Source of the DNA: Planctomycetaceae bacterium
GTDB taxonomy: Bacteria; Planctomycetota; Planctomycetia; Planctomycetales; Planctomycetaceae
Reading direction: 5' to 3'
Assembly (NCBI GenBank): GCA_021732845.1
Contig: JAKFUF010000072.1
Coordinates: 1-49,511, forward strand
DNA length: 49,511 nucleotides
Shown: one piece after another, positions 7,201 to 15,796 of the stretch
Layout of the letters: the number at the start of each line of letters is the position of its first letter
Position numbering within the stretch: the first letter of the stretch is position 1
The notes under the pieces: model-generated
Told to the model about the DNA's origin: nothing
Database searches by the model: none
What the model saw: the letters and a program-made list of their open reading frames with translations, nothing else
Position numbers and translations under genes: made by a program

Positions 7201-9591
7201 TTACACGACGCCAATCGCGTCGATCTCGACGGTAATTCGCCTGGTCTCCTCGGCCGTCGCCAGCAGGGACTGATACGTGCCTAACTCCGACGGACTGAGG
7301 GGGCGATTGGTCCGGTCTTTGAGCCACTTGCGGCAGACCTGATATCCACCGACCTCGGTGGACCACAACGCGGAAGACACCCCTGCGATTCCACAGGCTG
7401 GGTTGAGCCAGGCGGTGTTGTTTTCGTGCTTCGGCCAGCCCGGCGAGATTCGAGTGTCTGGCAACTCTTTTTCCGTGCCGCCACCGACTAGCGGAAACGC
7501 AGACGTCCCATTGGATGGCTCGTCTCGCTGAAACTCGCCGCGCTGAAACCCAAGGTGCAGATTGACCAGCCGCAGCCCTAACACGCTCAGTCGCGACAAT
7601 CTTAGGGGCTCGTGCATCAAGGGAAGCCGCGGAAAGTCACTTTTGAGACCCGCCGCGTACCGTTGCCGATAGTCGGTCGAATAAAAGATGGCATAGACAC
7701 AGGTCACAAACCGCATCGCGCCGGCTTCCCCCGCGAAGTAGTCCTGGGCGCTCCGCGGCAGTGAGGACAATTCCAAATTTACCCGTGGCTCATCCCCCGC
7801 GAGCCACAGGGGAAACTGATAGTCTTGCCCCTTGTTGCCCAGATAGAACGTGCCGTGGCAACACAGCCCCTCACAAACCCCAAAGTGGGTGATCGTGTCC
7901 TGAACCACCTGCCGCATGGCGATCAACGAGACATTCTTGTGTCCCAACACATGCCGCGCCAGCTCGGGCCGCGGGCGTCCCAACAGGGCCGGGTCGTAAT
8001 ACAACCAGCGGACATCGAACGGCCGGTAGAGTACGCGCTGGAGCAAGGACTCACTCCACTCGTGTCCCGCGGCCTGAACCTGCGAGCGCAGTTCCTCTGG
8101 TGTGAACCCAATGAACACGCTGTCCGCGCTGGTCTTCACACCGGGCGAAGAGAACGGCATGAGTTCTTTCAGACTCGGAAACGCCAAATACTCCCGAGGG
8201 ACCATCGCCCGGGGAGCCAGCCAGTAGTCAGGCGACTCGGGGGTGATGACTACTCCAGAAAGGTCGTCGTCGGACGGAGCCTCCAGTCGTGCCAGCTTGT
8301 CGGAACGAAAGCCCTGCCAGCGCACATACGAAACCTTGGTGCCTGCAGGCGACCCCACGAGGACCGCCACCCCCTGCGTGATGTCGAAGACGTTCTGGTC
8401 ACCCGTGGTGCCACCGCGTGTATCGCCGCCTAAGTCGATAATCTCTTGGTGCGGAAACGCCTCCAGCAATTGCTGCCGCAGTCCGCGATGCAGCATCCCA
8501 TCCAGATACGACCGGTTGGTCACATACCCCAATGTTGCGAGGCCGCTTCGTCTGGCGTAGTGCAGCGCCAACACAAAGAACTTGACATAGTCATCGTTGA
8601 GCGGTTGCCGATTCTTCTCGTGCTTGACCGCCTGCTTGACCGGCTGGCAGAGTTCCTCGATCCACGGGTTTTGGTTCTGCGAGCTGATCCGGTAGGGAGG
8701 GTTTCCCAAGATCACTGTTGGGACAAGCGTGACCTTGGCATCGGCCACGGCAGGCGCGACGGTCAAAGGTAATTCCAAACTGTTCGTCTGAAACAACTGC
8801 CACTCAAGCGGCGTTTCAAACGCATAGCCAGTCTCCGCCAACTTCAATAACAATTGCGTCCGAGAGATGGCGAGCGGGGTCGCCATCAGCTCGAACCCCG
8901 TCATCCGTTTGACGAAGCCTGGAACGAATAAGTTCCACTGAGACCTAAGTTCTGCGCCGGCATGACACTTCTGGAATGTCTGCCAGACACGATGGATCAC
9001 GGCAATTAATAACGTCCCTGTTCCCAACGCCGGGTCGAGGATCTGCACAAACGGTTCATCGGGCGACACGCCCTTCGGCGCGGGCCGTGCAAATCGGGTC
9101 GCCACATCGGCCCAGCAGGTGAGATCGGCCAATCCACGCTCCAACCGAAGTTGGGTGCGAAGTGCGTCATCAGCGCGTTCGACGATGAACTGAGCCACCG
9201 GTGCCGGGGTGAAAAAGACACCGCGTTTGAGTCGTGTTCGTGGGTCAAATGCGTGGAGAAAGAGCTCAAAGAACCGGAGGCCGAACTGCTCACCGGAATG
9301 CGTCCGCTGAAAATCGACGAGCAACTCCGCCAGCGAACACTGGTTGAGCCACTCCGCGAATCCGCCAATCACCGCCTGTCCCGCATCGTTCAGTTCCCCA
9401 ATCCTTGGTGGCTCAAACTTGCCAGCCGCGGTATGTTCGAGCCACGCGCAAACGGTGAGGCAGACGGCCGTCTGCGCTACATCGCTGGCCGTCGCCTCTT
9501 CAGCCTCAACAGCCGCCAAACGCTGCAGTCCCCGAGCCGTGGCTGCGGCCTCGCGCACGAAGGCGTCGGCGGTCGTCGGCGGAATCGTCAT
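7201..9591 (-). CDS. N6-adenine DNA methyltransferase with ISP-type C-terminal region
   Basis: The 796-residue product has the gamma-class N6-adenine methyltransferase signature: SAM-binding motif I DPALGTGT (about 186-193) and catalytic motif IV NPPY (about 297-300). Before them is GVFFTPAPVAQFIV, the helical-domain lead-in typical of type I and type ISP/IIG enzymes. The second half, with LGYVTNRSYLDGMLHRGLRQ, IIDLGGDTRGG and later YRPFDVRWLYYDPALLGRPR, resembles the C-terminal region of ISP-type enzymes that recognises DNA. No nuclease motif or helicase domain is seen and no restriction partner is adjacent, so it may be solitary, act with a distant partner or belong to a defence module. The ATG at 9591 is chosen because it overlaps the miaA stop as ATGA; a longer frame continues into miaA. 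The coupling to miaA is unexpected. Confidence 0.88.
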   Translation of the reverse strand: MTIPPTTADAFVREAAATARGLQRLAAVEAEEATASDVAQTAVCLTVCAWLEHTAAGKFEPPRIGELNDAGQAVIGGFAEWLNQCSLAELLVDFQRTHSGEQFGLRFFELFLHAFDPRTRLKRGVFFTPAPVAQFIVERADDALRTQLRLERGLADLTCWADVATRFARPAPKGVSPDEPFVQILDPALGTGTLLIAVIHRVWQTFQKCHAGAELRSQWNLFVPGFVKRMTGFELMATPLAISRTQLLLKLAETGYAFETPLEWQLFQTNSLELPLTVAPAVADAKVTLVPTVILGNPPYRISSQNQNPWIEELCQPVKQAVKHEKNRQPLNDDYVKFFVLALHYARRSGLATLGYVTNRSYLDGMLHRGLRQQLLEAFPHQEIIDLGGDTRGGTTGDQNVFDITQGVAVLVGSPAGTKVSYVRWQGFRSDKLARLEAPSDDDLSGVVITPESPDYWLAPRAMVPREYLAFPSLKELMPFSSPGVKTSADSVFIGFTPEELRSQVQAAGHEWSESLLQRVLYRPFDVRWLYYDPALLGRPRPELARHVLGHKNVSLIAMRQVVQDTITHFGVCEGLCCHGTFYLGNKGQDYQFPLWLAGDEPRVNLELSSLPRSAQDYFAGEAGAMRFVTCVYAIFYSTDYRQRYAAGLKSDFPRLPLMHEPLRLSRLSVLGLRLVNLHLGFQRGEFQRDEPSNGTSAFPLVGGGTEKELPDTRISPGWPKHENNTAWLNPACGIAGVSSALWSTEVGGYQVCRKWLKDRTNRPLSPSELGTYQSLLATAEETRRITVEIDAIGVV

Positions 9592-10565
9592 GCCAACAGA
9601 CCATCTGCAGGGGCCGATCGCGACCGTTGCGACAGCAGGACGATCCGGTCGGCAATCAGCGCCGGCGTGTCCTTCTCCGTGACCGGAACGGCGGTGCATT
9701 CCTCCAGGTTGCGAAACCAGGTGTACTGCCGCTTGGCGAACTGCCGCGTGTGTTCCACCGTCTGCCGAATTGCAACTTCATAACTTAGGCGACCCGCCAG
9801 GTGCTCCAGCAGTTCCCGATAGCCCACCGCCTGTCCCGCCGTGCGGCTCAGTGGCTGCGGGGCGGAAGCCAGCCTGCGCACCTCGTCCAGCCAGCCCTCG
9901 TCCAGCATCTGCCGCACCCGAGTCTCGATCCGCTCATGGAGCCACGCGCGATCGGGCTCCAGCCAATACACGTTTTGCGGCCGCTCGGGCCGCGGTCCTT
10001 CCTGCTGCTGTTCCGACAGCGTCCGTCCCGTGATCTCATGCACTTCCAACGCCCGAATCACTCGGCGCACGTCATTCGGATGCAGCCGTGCCGCGGTCAC
10101 GGCATCGACCGTCGCCAGTTTCGCATGCAGCGACTCTGGTCCATGAACCCGCGCCTCTTCCTCCCACGCGTGCCGCAGCTCCCAGTTTGCGGCGGGCCCC
10201 ACAAACAACCCGCGCAGCACCGTTCTCAAATACAGCCCCGTCCCGCCGACAAACAGCGGCACCCGCCCGCGATCCACAATCGCCTGACAGCATTGTTCCG
10301 CCGCCTGCAGATAATCCGCCAGACTGTATTCCTCATGTGGCTCAAGAATATCAATCAGATGATGCGGCACCCGCTCGCGCGTGGCCCGATCCGGCTTCGC
10401 CGTCCCCACATCCATGCCGCTATACAGCGACATGGAATCGAGCGCCACGACCTCCGCATTCAACCGCTCCGCCAACTCCACGCTCACCGCCGTCTTCCCC
10501 GCCGCCGTCGGCCCCGCCAAGAACCAGCAGCGGGCAAGCAGGGCAGGGGAGAGGGCGACAAGCAT
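9588..10565 (-). CDS. miaA: tRNA dimethylallyltransferase
   Basis: The 325-residue protein transfers a dimethylallyl group to N6 of A37 in tRNAs that read UNN codons. It has the P-loop GPTAAGKT near the N-terminus, the ALDSMSLYSGMDVGTAKP substrate segment, the LFVGGTGLYLRTVL segment and the C-terminal EHTRQFAKRQYTWFRN motif that contacts the anticodon stem. The length is usual for MiaA. ATG at 10565 is preferred; a TTG two codons earlier is possible. Its stop overlaps the start of the methyltransferase gene, so the two are probably co-transcribed and translationally coupled. Confidence 0.97.
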   Translation of the reverse strand: MLVALSPALLARCWFLAGPTAAGKTAVSVELAERLNAEVVALDSMSLYSGMDVGTAKPDRATRERVPHHLIDILEPHEEYSLADYLQAAEQCCQAIVDRGRVPLFVGGTGLYLRTVLRGLFVGPAANWELRHAWEEEARVHGPESLHAKLATVDAVTAARLHPNDVRRVIRALEVHEITGRTLSEQQQEGPRPERPQNVYWLEPDRAWLHERIETRVRQMLDEGWLDEVRRLASAPQPLSRTAGQAVGYRELLEHLAGRLSYEVAIRQTVEHTRQFAKRQYTWFRNLEECTAVPVTEKDTPALIADRIVLLSQRSRSAPADGLLA

Positions 10566-10811
10566 GATCAACCGCGGACGGTGTGTGGAGCGCAGCGCAA
10601 CACACGCACGCCAGAAGACACACTATAGCGGATTCACGGCAATTCCGCGTAATCTGATTCATCAGTCTTGAAGTCGGTCCAACCTTGAGGCCACACACCC
10701 AAAGCGATCAACGCGAGCGGGGTGCCATCAATCCCCCGATCCATTGCCGACAGATCGGCGTCGTATGAAGAGGCTCGGGTCCCGGGAAATACTGGTAAAG
10801 GAGCTCGGCAT

Positions 10812-11174
10812 TTGAAAATTTATCGTATTGGTATGTTTATGAACCCGACAGCGGACCAAATCGTCCGCATCAAGGAAGTCGCATTTGCCCATTTCTCAGC
10901 AGTAGGCACATGGGTCGATGAGCGAGCACCGTGCAAGGCCTGCGGTTGGCATTGGCAAACGATCGTTTCCCCTTTGCGGGTACAGTGGGAACCGTCGACA
11001 GACAAGATCGGCGACTTTTCGTGGGATGGTCCATTCGGCTATACATTCATCGTAAAAAGCGATATTGCCGAAGCTTTGAAAGCAATGCAAATGGAGTGCG
11101 ACTTCTTCCCAGTCGAATTCGTTCCGCCGGAGCCCAACATATCTAGTCTAGGCTCCGCTCCGCGGCGACCGTGA
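10812..11174 (+). CDS. Small protein of unknown function, first gene of an immunity-like trio
   Basis: The product is 120 residues starting MKIYRIGMFMNPTADQIVRI. The TTG at 10812 is preferred to an earlier frame opening because AAAGGAG (10797-10803) lies at the right distance. The sequence has one CKACGWHW knuckle, a WEPSTDKIGDFSWDGPFGYT segment and a late ALKAMQMECDFFPVEFV motif. I do not recognise the family. The small size and the SMI1/KNR4-like gene two places on are reminiscent of immunity genes for polymorphic toxins, but no toxin gene is present. Only 24 bp separate it from the next gene. Confidence 0.6.
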   Translation: MKIYRIGMFMNPTADQIVRIKEVAFAHFSAVGTWVDERAPCKACGWHWQTIVSPLRVQWEPSTDKIGDFSWDGPFGYTFIVKSDIAEALKAMQMECDFFPVEFVPPEPNISSLGSAPRRP

Positions 11175-11198
11175 CACCAAGTCAAAACGAGTTAGATC

Positions 11199-11708
11199 GT
11201 GTCACCAGAGCTTTTGAACGAATCTGAAGGTGGACGACAGTTAGCGCAGTTCTTGCACGAACTGAGGCAAGTTCGCTGGTTCTCGAACATCGGCAAGACT
11301 GTTGGATCGTCAAGCATCGAGCAGATCCACAGTTGGAAAGAGTGGCGAGGCCCAGAGGACAGCGGATTGGTGGAGATCAGTTGCCGACAGCAGGAACTGC
11401 TTGACGAACTTGAGTCCTCAGCCAGCCAAACGGTGCCAAAGGTGGGTCCAATTTGGGAGCACATTCGTGCGGAGGTATTCCGTGCCTCGAGGGAAACCAT
11501 TCCGTATGACAATGAGCGCGATACGTGGCATGGCCCGAATGCTGCGGTGTGGCATGCCGCTTGGACAGCAGGATTGATCGGATTGTGTCATTTCTTAGAA
11601 CGCCCCGCACCACCCGACCTGAATGATCAATGGAGTTGGTTCCTCAAGGGCCAATGGCCATGTGGTTGGGTTGCAGAGTTCCCAAATGGCAAATTGCTTG
11701 TCTACTGA
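11199..11708 (+). CDS. Hypothetical protein, middle gene of an immunity-like trio
   Basis: The 169-residue soluble protein begins with GTG. It is rich in Trp and acidic residues, with IWEHIRAEVFRASRETIPYD followed by WHGPNAAVWHAAWTAGLIGL and ending PCGWVAEFPNGKLLVY. No domain is recognised and there is no signal peptide. It sits 24 bp after one small gene and 34 bp before a SMI1/KNR4-like gene on the same strand, so a short operon is likely. A role as an orphan immunity protein is guessed only from position. Confidence 0.55.
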   Translation: MSPELLNESEGGRQLAQFLHELRQVRWFSNIGKTVGSSSIEQIHSWKEWRGPEDSGLVEISCRQQELLDELESSASQTVPKVGPIWEHIRAEVFRASRETIPYDNERDTWHGPNAAVWHAAWTAGLIGLCHFLERPAPPDLNDQWSWFLKGQWPCGWVAEFPNGKLLVY

Positions 11709-11742
11709 CGCTCGTGATAGCCATTGATCGAATGCACAGGCG

Positions 11743-12198
11743 ATGACACTAAACCCGCTAAGAACCCGATACATCGAGCTGTTTGGAAACGAACCAGCGG
11801 ATGACGGCGTGTTGGGCCAGATTCAATCACGACTGGGCGTGGCTATTCCCAGCGATTTTCGGCAGATCGCCAGTTTTTACAGTGGCGGAATGGTTGGTGG
11901 AATCAGCCACCATGCGATCGCGGCCAAAGGCCGGGAAACCAACATCCTGGCAGAAACGCTGAGACTTCGTAAGAGCATCGCCCTCCCGCATTCGATGCTC
12001 GTGCTTGCAGAACCTGCCGAAAGCCTGATCATTCTCGTAACCGATCATTCAATGGCTCGCCCCGCTGTGCTCTGGCTCGACAGTATTGATGCTCCGAACC
12101 GGAACGACGTTGAATCCCTTCGCAACCCGGAATCATGGAATTCTTACGCTGACTTCTTTGAATTCTTACTTGACAGTGAGTTGGAGGAGCGGTCCTAA
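11743..12198 (+). CDS. SMI1/KNR4 (SUKH) family protein
   Basis: The 151-residue protein shows the SUKH layout: an early LGVAIPSDFRQIASFYSGG segment where the family has a short helix before the first strand, a middle LVLAEPAESLIILV strand pair, PAVLWLDS, and a C-terminal SYADFFEFLLDSEL helix. SUKH proteins are common immunity proteins against contact-dependent and polymorphic toxins, acting in the cytoplasm. No toxin is encoded nearby, so this may be an orphan immunity gene retained for defence. Other SUKH roles cannot be excluded. Confidence 0.7.
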   Translation: MTLNPLRTRYIELFGNEPADDGVLGQIQSRLGVAIPSDFRQIASFYSGGMVGGISHHAIAAKGRETNILAETLRLRKSIALPHSMLVLAEPAESLIILVTDHSMARPAVLWLDSIDAPNRNDVESLRNPESWNSYADFFEFLLDSELEERS

Positions 12199-12293
12199 GC
12201 TAAGAGACAAGCCGACTCGATCGTTGCTCACGGTTCTGGAGGACCAGAGCCGGCGCGAGCCCTTTGGTGAGTCTCCACGCAGTGGGATAATCC

Positions 12294-12322
12294 ATCACCG
12301 GACGGCTTGCGCCGTGCCGCTA
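12294..12322. repeat. Hairpin repeat shared with the REP region
   Basis: ATCACCGGACGGCTTGCGCC plus GTGCCGCTA is repeated with one substitution at 27247-27275. It contains a small ACGGC..GCCGT hairpin. A second shared block with CTCTCGCGGAGCGAGAGG follows near 12438-12463 and recurs at about 27306 and 28244, with a more diverged copy at 27110. These blocks overlap the 3' end of the terminase-like gene. Confidence 0.6.
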
Positions 12323-12334
12323 ACAATGAACGGC

Positions 12335-13603
12335 CTAGTGTTGTCTTTTGCTCCGCAAGACTACCGACGGGAAACTGCGGTGCCAATCGACAGCCATCGG
12401 GGGATGATGCGGGGGCCGTTGTCGGACCACGATCGCGGCCTCTCGCGGAGCGAGAGGCGACACTACGCAGTGGATCGCGCCGCCCCGACCCCACCGAGTT
12501 CGTCTCGGTGGTGAACGGGCCTGTGCACTACGCCGCCCGCCGCCACCGACAGGCGGCGCAAGACAGGCTGATCTTGTGGCTTCGGCTTGCGCCGAAGCGT
12601 GTGGACTGAAGCCCAAGCCACGGGCGCTGAGAGGGGGCGCGGCAGCAACTGGGGTTGAGCGTTCAACTTTCAAAATTCGCGCGATGTTCAGCCGGTCCAG
12701 ACCATCAACGGGACCGCCAATTTTGAAATCTGAACACCCGACCCCTGCTTCACCGGCGAGCGGTCGCGACCGACGTTCAGATTGGCGGGCACAGACAGGG
12801 GGCGCGGTTTCACTGGTCGTTCTCGTGACAGGGGGCGCAAGGCTGGCCATTGAGGTGTGCTCCAACTCGCCGCAGACAGGCGGCGCTCCCCCGGCACCCT
12901 CATCAGCGTCAACCAACATCCGTGGCTCATCTCCATTTTCCTCCGGCACAACGACCGCCCCTTCCACTGGCCGCATCTGGCCGTTGTTGTCACCAACTTC
13001 TGCCGCACTCTCCGTGACCGTCGGAGCTGCCGCGAGCTGCTCTGCCCACAGGTCGTGTTGCCAGCCCCGGCGGCACTTGGCGAAGTACGGCCCCTCTGGA
13101 TCCAAGTGGCTCAAGCAGTACATCACCGCCCACGGCTCGCCGCGCTCCAGCGCGACGACCAGCCGCCGGTTCAGTTCCTCTGCCAAATCCGGCCGTGGCT
13201 CACCCTGCGCGACCGGTTGAGCCACGCGATGAGAGACAACCGGCACCAACGCCACCGGCTTTCCCGCGTCTGCCGGAACAGCGGTCTTAACGCCCGCCCG
13301 CGCACAAAACTGCAGCGCCCACCCCTCGCCAGCCGACACCGCCGCTTGCAGCCGTTCACTCGCCTTTTGGACCAAGAAGTCCCGCCCGGCATCCCTCCAC
13401 GTCCGCAGCCGCTTCGAGCGGGCCACCCGCTGCACCAACGATGCCAGAGTCACCCCCAAATGGATGGCGGCGCAGGCCAGCACCCCAAAATTCTGACACA
13501 GCGCAATAAACAACGGATCCTCCGTCACCAAACGGTCAGCCTCGGCCTGCCGTCTGGCTGCAACCCCCGCCCTATAGCCAACGCTGAAAGCGTCCATTTT
13601 CAT
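12335..13603 (-). CDS. Terminase-small-subunit-like DNA-binding protein, paralogue 1
   Basis: The protein is about 423 residues. Its first third has a helix-turn-helix-like region (ALCQNFGVLACAAIHLGVTL) followed by LQAAVSAGEGWALQFCARAG and, later, VVALERGEPWAVMYCLSHLD. This A-x(3)-GE-x-WA-x(3)-C module matches the ALEDGAPWAIKYCLKTFG module of the gene at 28478-29755 and recalls small terminase-like proteins of phages. The C-terminal half is low complexity with repeated APPV, coded by GACAGGGGGCGC-type direct repeats, and its last 90 residues run into interspersed repeats, so that part may not be functional. The start is uncertain: ATG at 13603 gives MKMDAFSVGY; earlier starts are possible. 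No phage structural genes are nearby. Confidence 0.55.
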   Translation of the reverse strand: MKMDAFSVGYRAGVAARRQAEADRLVTEDPLFIALCQNFGVLACAAIHLGVTLASLVQRVARSKRLRTWRDAGRDFLVQKASERLQAAVSAGEGWALQFCARAGVKTAVPADAGKPVALVPVVSHRVAQPVAQGEPRPDLAEELNRRLVVALERGEPWAVMYCLSHLDPEGPYFAKCRRGWQHDLWAEQLAAAPTVTESAAEVGDNNGQMRPVEGAVVVPEENGDEPRMLVDADEGAGGAPPVCGELEHTSMASLAPPVTRTTSETAPPVCARQSERRSRPLAGEAGVGCSDFKIGGPVDGLDRLNIARILKVERSTPVAAAPPLSARGLGFSPHASAQAEATRSACLAPPVGGGGRRSAQARSPPRRTRWGRGGAIHCVVSPLAPREAAIVVRQRPPHHPPMAVDWHRSFPSVVLRSKRQH

Positions 13604-13867
13604 CCCCAATGTACTAATGCACCTCGGTTCGTATTTCAGCACGATACGGACGTTCAGTGATGGCGTCAAGCACAAAGGCGAATAGTTTGAAAAATTTATG
13701 ACAAAGCCATGCGGTCTGTGTCATGGCGAAGGTGGCAAAACGAGTTCCCATTCGGCTGGCTGAAGTCGTCACGCACCTCATATTGTCGCAATCTCCCACT
13801 CGCGCTAAACTTCCGCCGCGGGCTGTCGCCGGGAGCGGCGGCCAGGAATGGGGCTTGAGGATCAGGG

Positions 13868-15655
13868 ATGATGCAGCGGCAACTGGCGTGGCTCATGGCG
13901 GCAGCCGGGCTCGTGATTTTTCTGCAACTTGGCCAGGTCCGGTTGTGGGATGAAGACGAACCCAAGAACGCCGTTTGCGGCCGCGAGATGCTGGAGCGCG
14001 GCGACTGGATCGTCCCGACGTTTAACGGCCAATTGCGGACGGACAAGCCGATTCTGCTTTACTGGCTGATGCTGTCGGCCTACGGCGTGTTCGGCGTCTG
14101 TGAATTCGCCGCGCGGCTCCCCTCGGCGGTGCTGGGAATGGGAACGGTGGTCCTGACCTATGACATCGGACGCAGGCTGGCCGGTGAACGGGCCGGTTTC
14201 TGTTCGGGGCTGGTGCTGATTGGCAGCATGCTGTTTGGCGTGGCCTCCCGCGCTGCAACTCCGGATGGAACGCTGTTGTTCTGCACGACGCTGGCCTTCT
14301 GGGCGTTTGTCCGCGGACGTACGTGGTCGGGTGCTGCGCCGGCTGAGCTGTGGCCTCGCGGCTCGGCAGGAACCTCGTCCTCCCGCCACGTTGCTCAGCA
14401 GAGTGAAACGAACGGTCTGGCATGGTGCGGCCTGTATGTTGCCCTGGGTCTGGCGGTCCTCGCCAAAGGTCCGGCGGGGGTGATACTGCCGTTGGGCGTG
14501 TTGGGGACATTCACGCTCTGGTCGCATGGCCGCGAGACTCGCTGGAATGGCATGCTGGCCTGGGGTGCCACGACTCTGCGAACCACGCTGAAATCGCTGC
14601 GGCCGGTGCGGGGGCTCGCCCTGACGCTGCTGATCGCCGCGCCGTGGTATGCGGTCGTGGCCTGGAAGACGGATGGCGCCTGGGTCGCCGGGTTTCTCGG
14701 CCGTCACAACATCGACCGCTTTTTGCAGCCACTGGAGGGGCACCGCGGGCCGTTCTTCTATTACATCCCGGCGATTTTGGCGGGAATGCTCCCCTGGTCG
14801 GTCTGTTTGCCGGGAGCCACGCTGGCGCTGGTGCAACGTTTTCGCCAGCGGTCTGTGACGGACGTCGACCGGTTCCTGCTGGCCTGGATTGGAGTCTATG
14901 TTGTCTTCTTCTCCCTGGCGCGGACCAAGCTGCCCAGCTATGTCCTGCCCGCCTATCCCGCGCTGGCATTGTTCATCGGCCTGTGGCTCGAAGCGGTCGT
15001 CTCCCACAAGACTGCCCCCAAGGAATTCACCGCACACGGAGTAACCAGAAAAGATGCCGCCCGCGCCTTGTACTGGATGGCAGGCTTCGCCGTGGCTCTG
15101 GCAGTCGTGCTGGGAGTCGCCTTGCCGATCGTAGCGCATCTCGTCGTCCCCGGCATGGAGTGGTGGGGCTTGTTGGCATTGATTCCAGCCACGGGCGGGG
15201 CAGCGGTTTGGCACTTCACCCGCGGCGGACAATGGCGGCAGGCCGCCACGGCCTACGCCGGCATGGCGGTTGTGTTGGCAGCCGGGGTGTTTGGCATGGC
15301 GGCGGTTCAGGTGTCGCAGTCCCAGTCGAGTCCGCTGTTTGCAGAGACCGTGCGCTCTGATTCCACAGCACCCTCCGTCGGCACGCTCGATGCATTTCAG
15401 CCGAGTCTCGTGTTCTACACGGGGCAGACGGTCGCCGACCTTCCAGACCCCAAGCAGGCTGCCGCTTACCTTCAGAGCAACCCGCAGGCATTTCTGGTGA
15501 CACGTGAGGAACACTGGCCGGCCTTGGAGCGTCTCTTGGACAGGGAGTTCACCGTCTTGGAGCGCCGGCCGTTGTTTTTGAGGGAGGTCAATCTGTTACT
15601 GATCGGCCGCGGTCCGGTACGGGAGCGAGTCCAAGTTGCGAAGCAGGATGATTGA
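13868..15655 (+). CDS. GT39-type membrane glycosyltransferase (ArnT-like)
   Basis: The 595-residue polytopic protein begins with a membrane segment, then WDEDEPKNAVCGREMLERGD, the first periplasmic loop in which GT39/ArnT enzymes keep an acidic catalytic pair. FNGQLRTDKPILLYWLM follows, a typical GT39 loop. Roughly ten hydrophobic segments are visible. Such enzymes transfer a sugar from a polyprenyl-phosphate donor to a lipid or protein outside the inner membrane. Residues about 164-178 (WPRGSAGTSSSRHVAQ) are the translation of an interspersed repeat that lies at 14357-14400, so the gene has tolerated an in-frame insertion, presumably in a loop. The substrate is unknown. Confidence 0.87.
   Translation: MMQRQLAWLMAAAGLVIFLQLGQVRLWDEDEPKNAVCGREMLERGDWIVPTFNGQLRTDKPILLYWLMLSAYGVFGVCEFAARLPSAVLGMGTVVLTYDIGRRLAGERAGFCSGLVLIGSMLFGVASRAATPDGTLLFCTTLAFWAFVRGRTWSGAAPAELWPRGSAGTSSSRHVAQQSETNGLAWCGLYVALGLAVLAKGPAGVILPLGVLGTFTLWSHGRETRWNGMLAWGATTLRTTLKSLRPVRGLALTLLIAAPWYAVVAWKTDGAWVAGFLGRHNIDRFLQPLEGHRGPFFYYIPAILAGMLPWSVCLPGATLALVQRFRQRSVTDVDRFLLAWIGVYVVFFSLARTKLPSYVLPAYPALALFIGLWLEAVVSHKTAPKEFTAHGVTRKDAARALYWMAGFAVALAVVLGVALPIVAHLVVPGMEWWGLLALIPATGGAAVWHFTRGGQWRQAATAYAGMAVVLAAGVFGMAAVQVSQSQSSPLFAETVRSDSTAPSVGTLDAFQPSLVFYTGQTVADLPDPKQAAAYLQSNPQAFLVTREEHWPALERLLDREFTVLERRPLFLREVNLLLIGRGPVRERVQVAKQDD
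14357..14400 (+). repeat. GSAGASPS-type repeat inside a gene, copy 3
   Basis: GCGGCTCGGCAGGAACCTCG followed by TCCTCCCGCCACGTTGCTCA matches the family. It is in frame with the GT39 gene and yields the residues RGSAGTSSSRH. Confidence 0.7.
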
Positions 15656-15661
15656 GCAGTT

Positions 15662-15696
15662 CGCGGCTCGGCACGTGCCTCGCCCTCCCGCCACGT
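15662..15696 (+). repeat. GSAGASPS-type interspersed repeat, copy 4
   Basis: CGCGGCTCGGCACGTGCCTC followed by GCCCTCCCGCCACGT lies just after the GT39 stop codon and 100 bp before the DUF4132 gene. Confidence 0.65.
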
Positions 15697-15796
15697 CGGT
15701 CCGTGAAATCATTGTGACTGATGAAGAATCGCGGACAGTGCGTGGGTATCATCGGGCATCATCTTCGATCCTGCATTCCCATTCGACGAGCACACC

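Noticed and set aside
12335-13603. Prophage remnant between 10.6 and 13.6 kb
   Set aside because: Only one terminase-like module is present; there are no integrase, capsid or portal genes and no att repeats.
13862-15514. 550-codon minus-strand frame opposite the GT39 gene
   Set aside because: The plus strand encodes a coherent membrane enzyme; the minus-strand product is Arg/Gln/His-rich with no motif.
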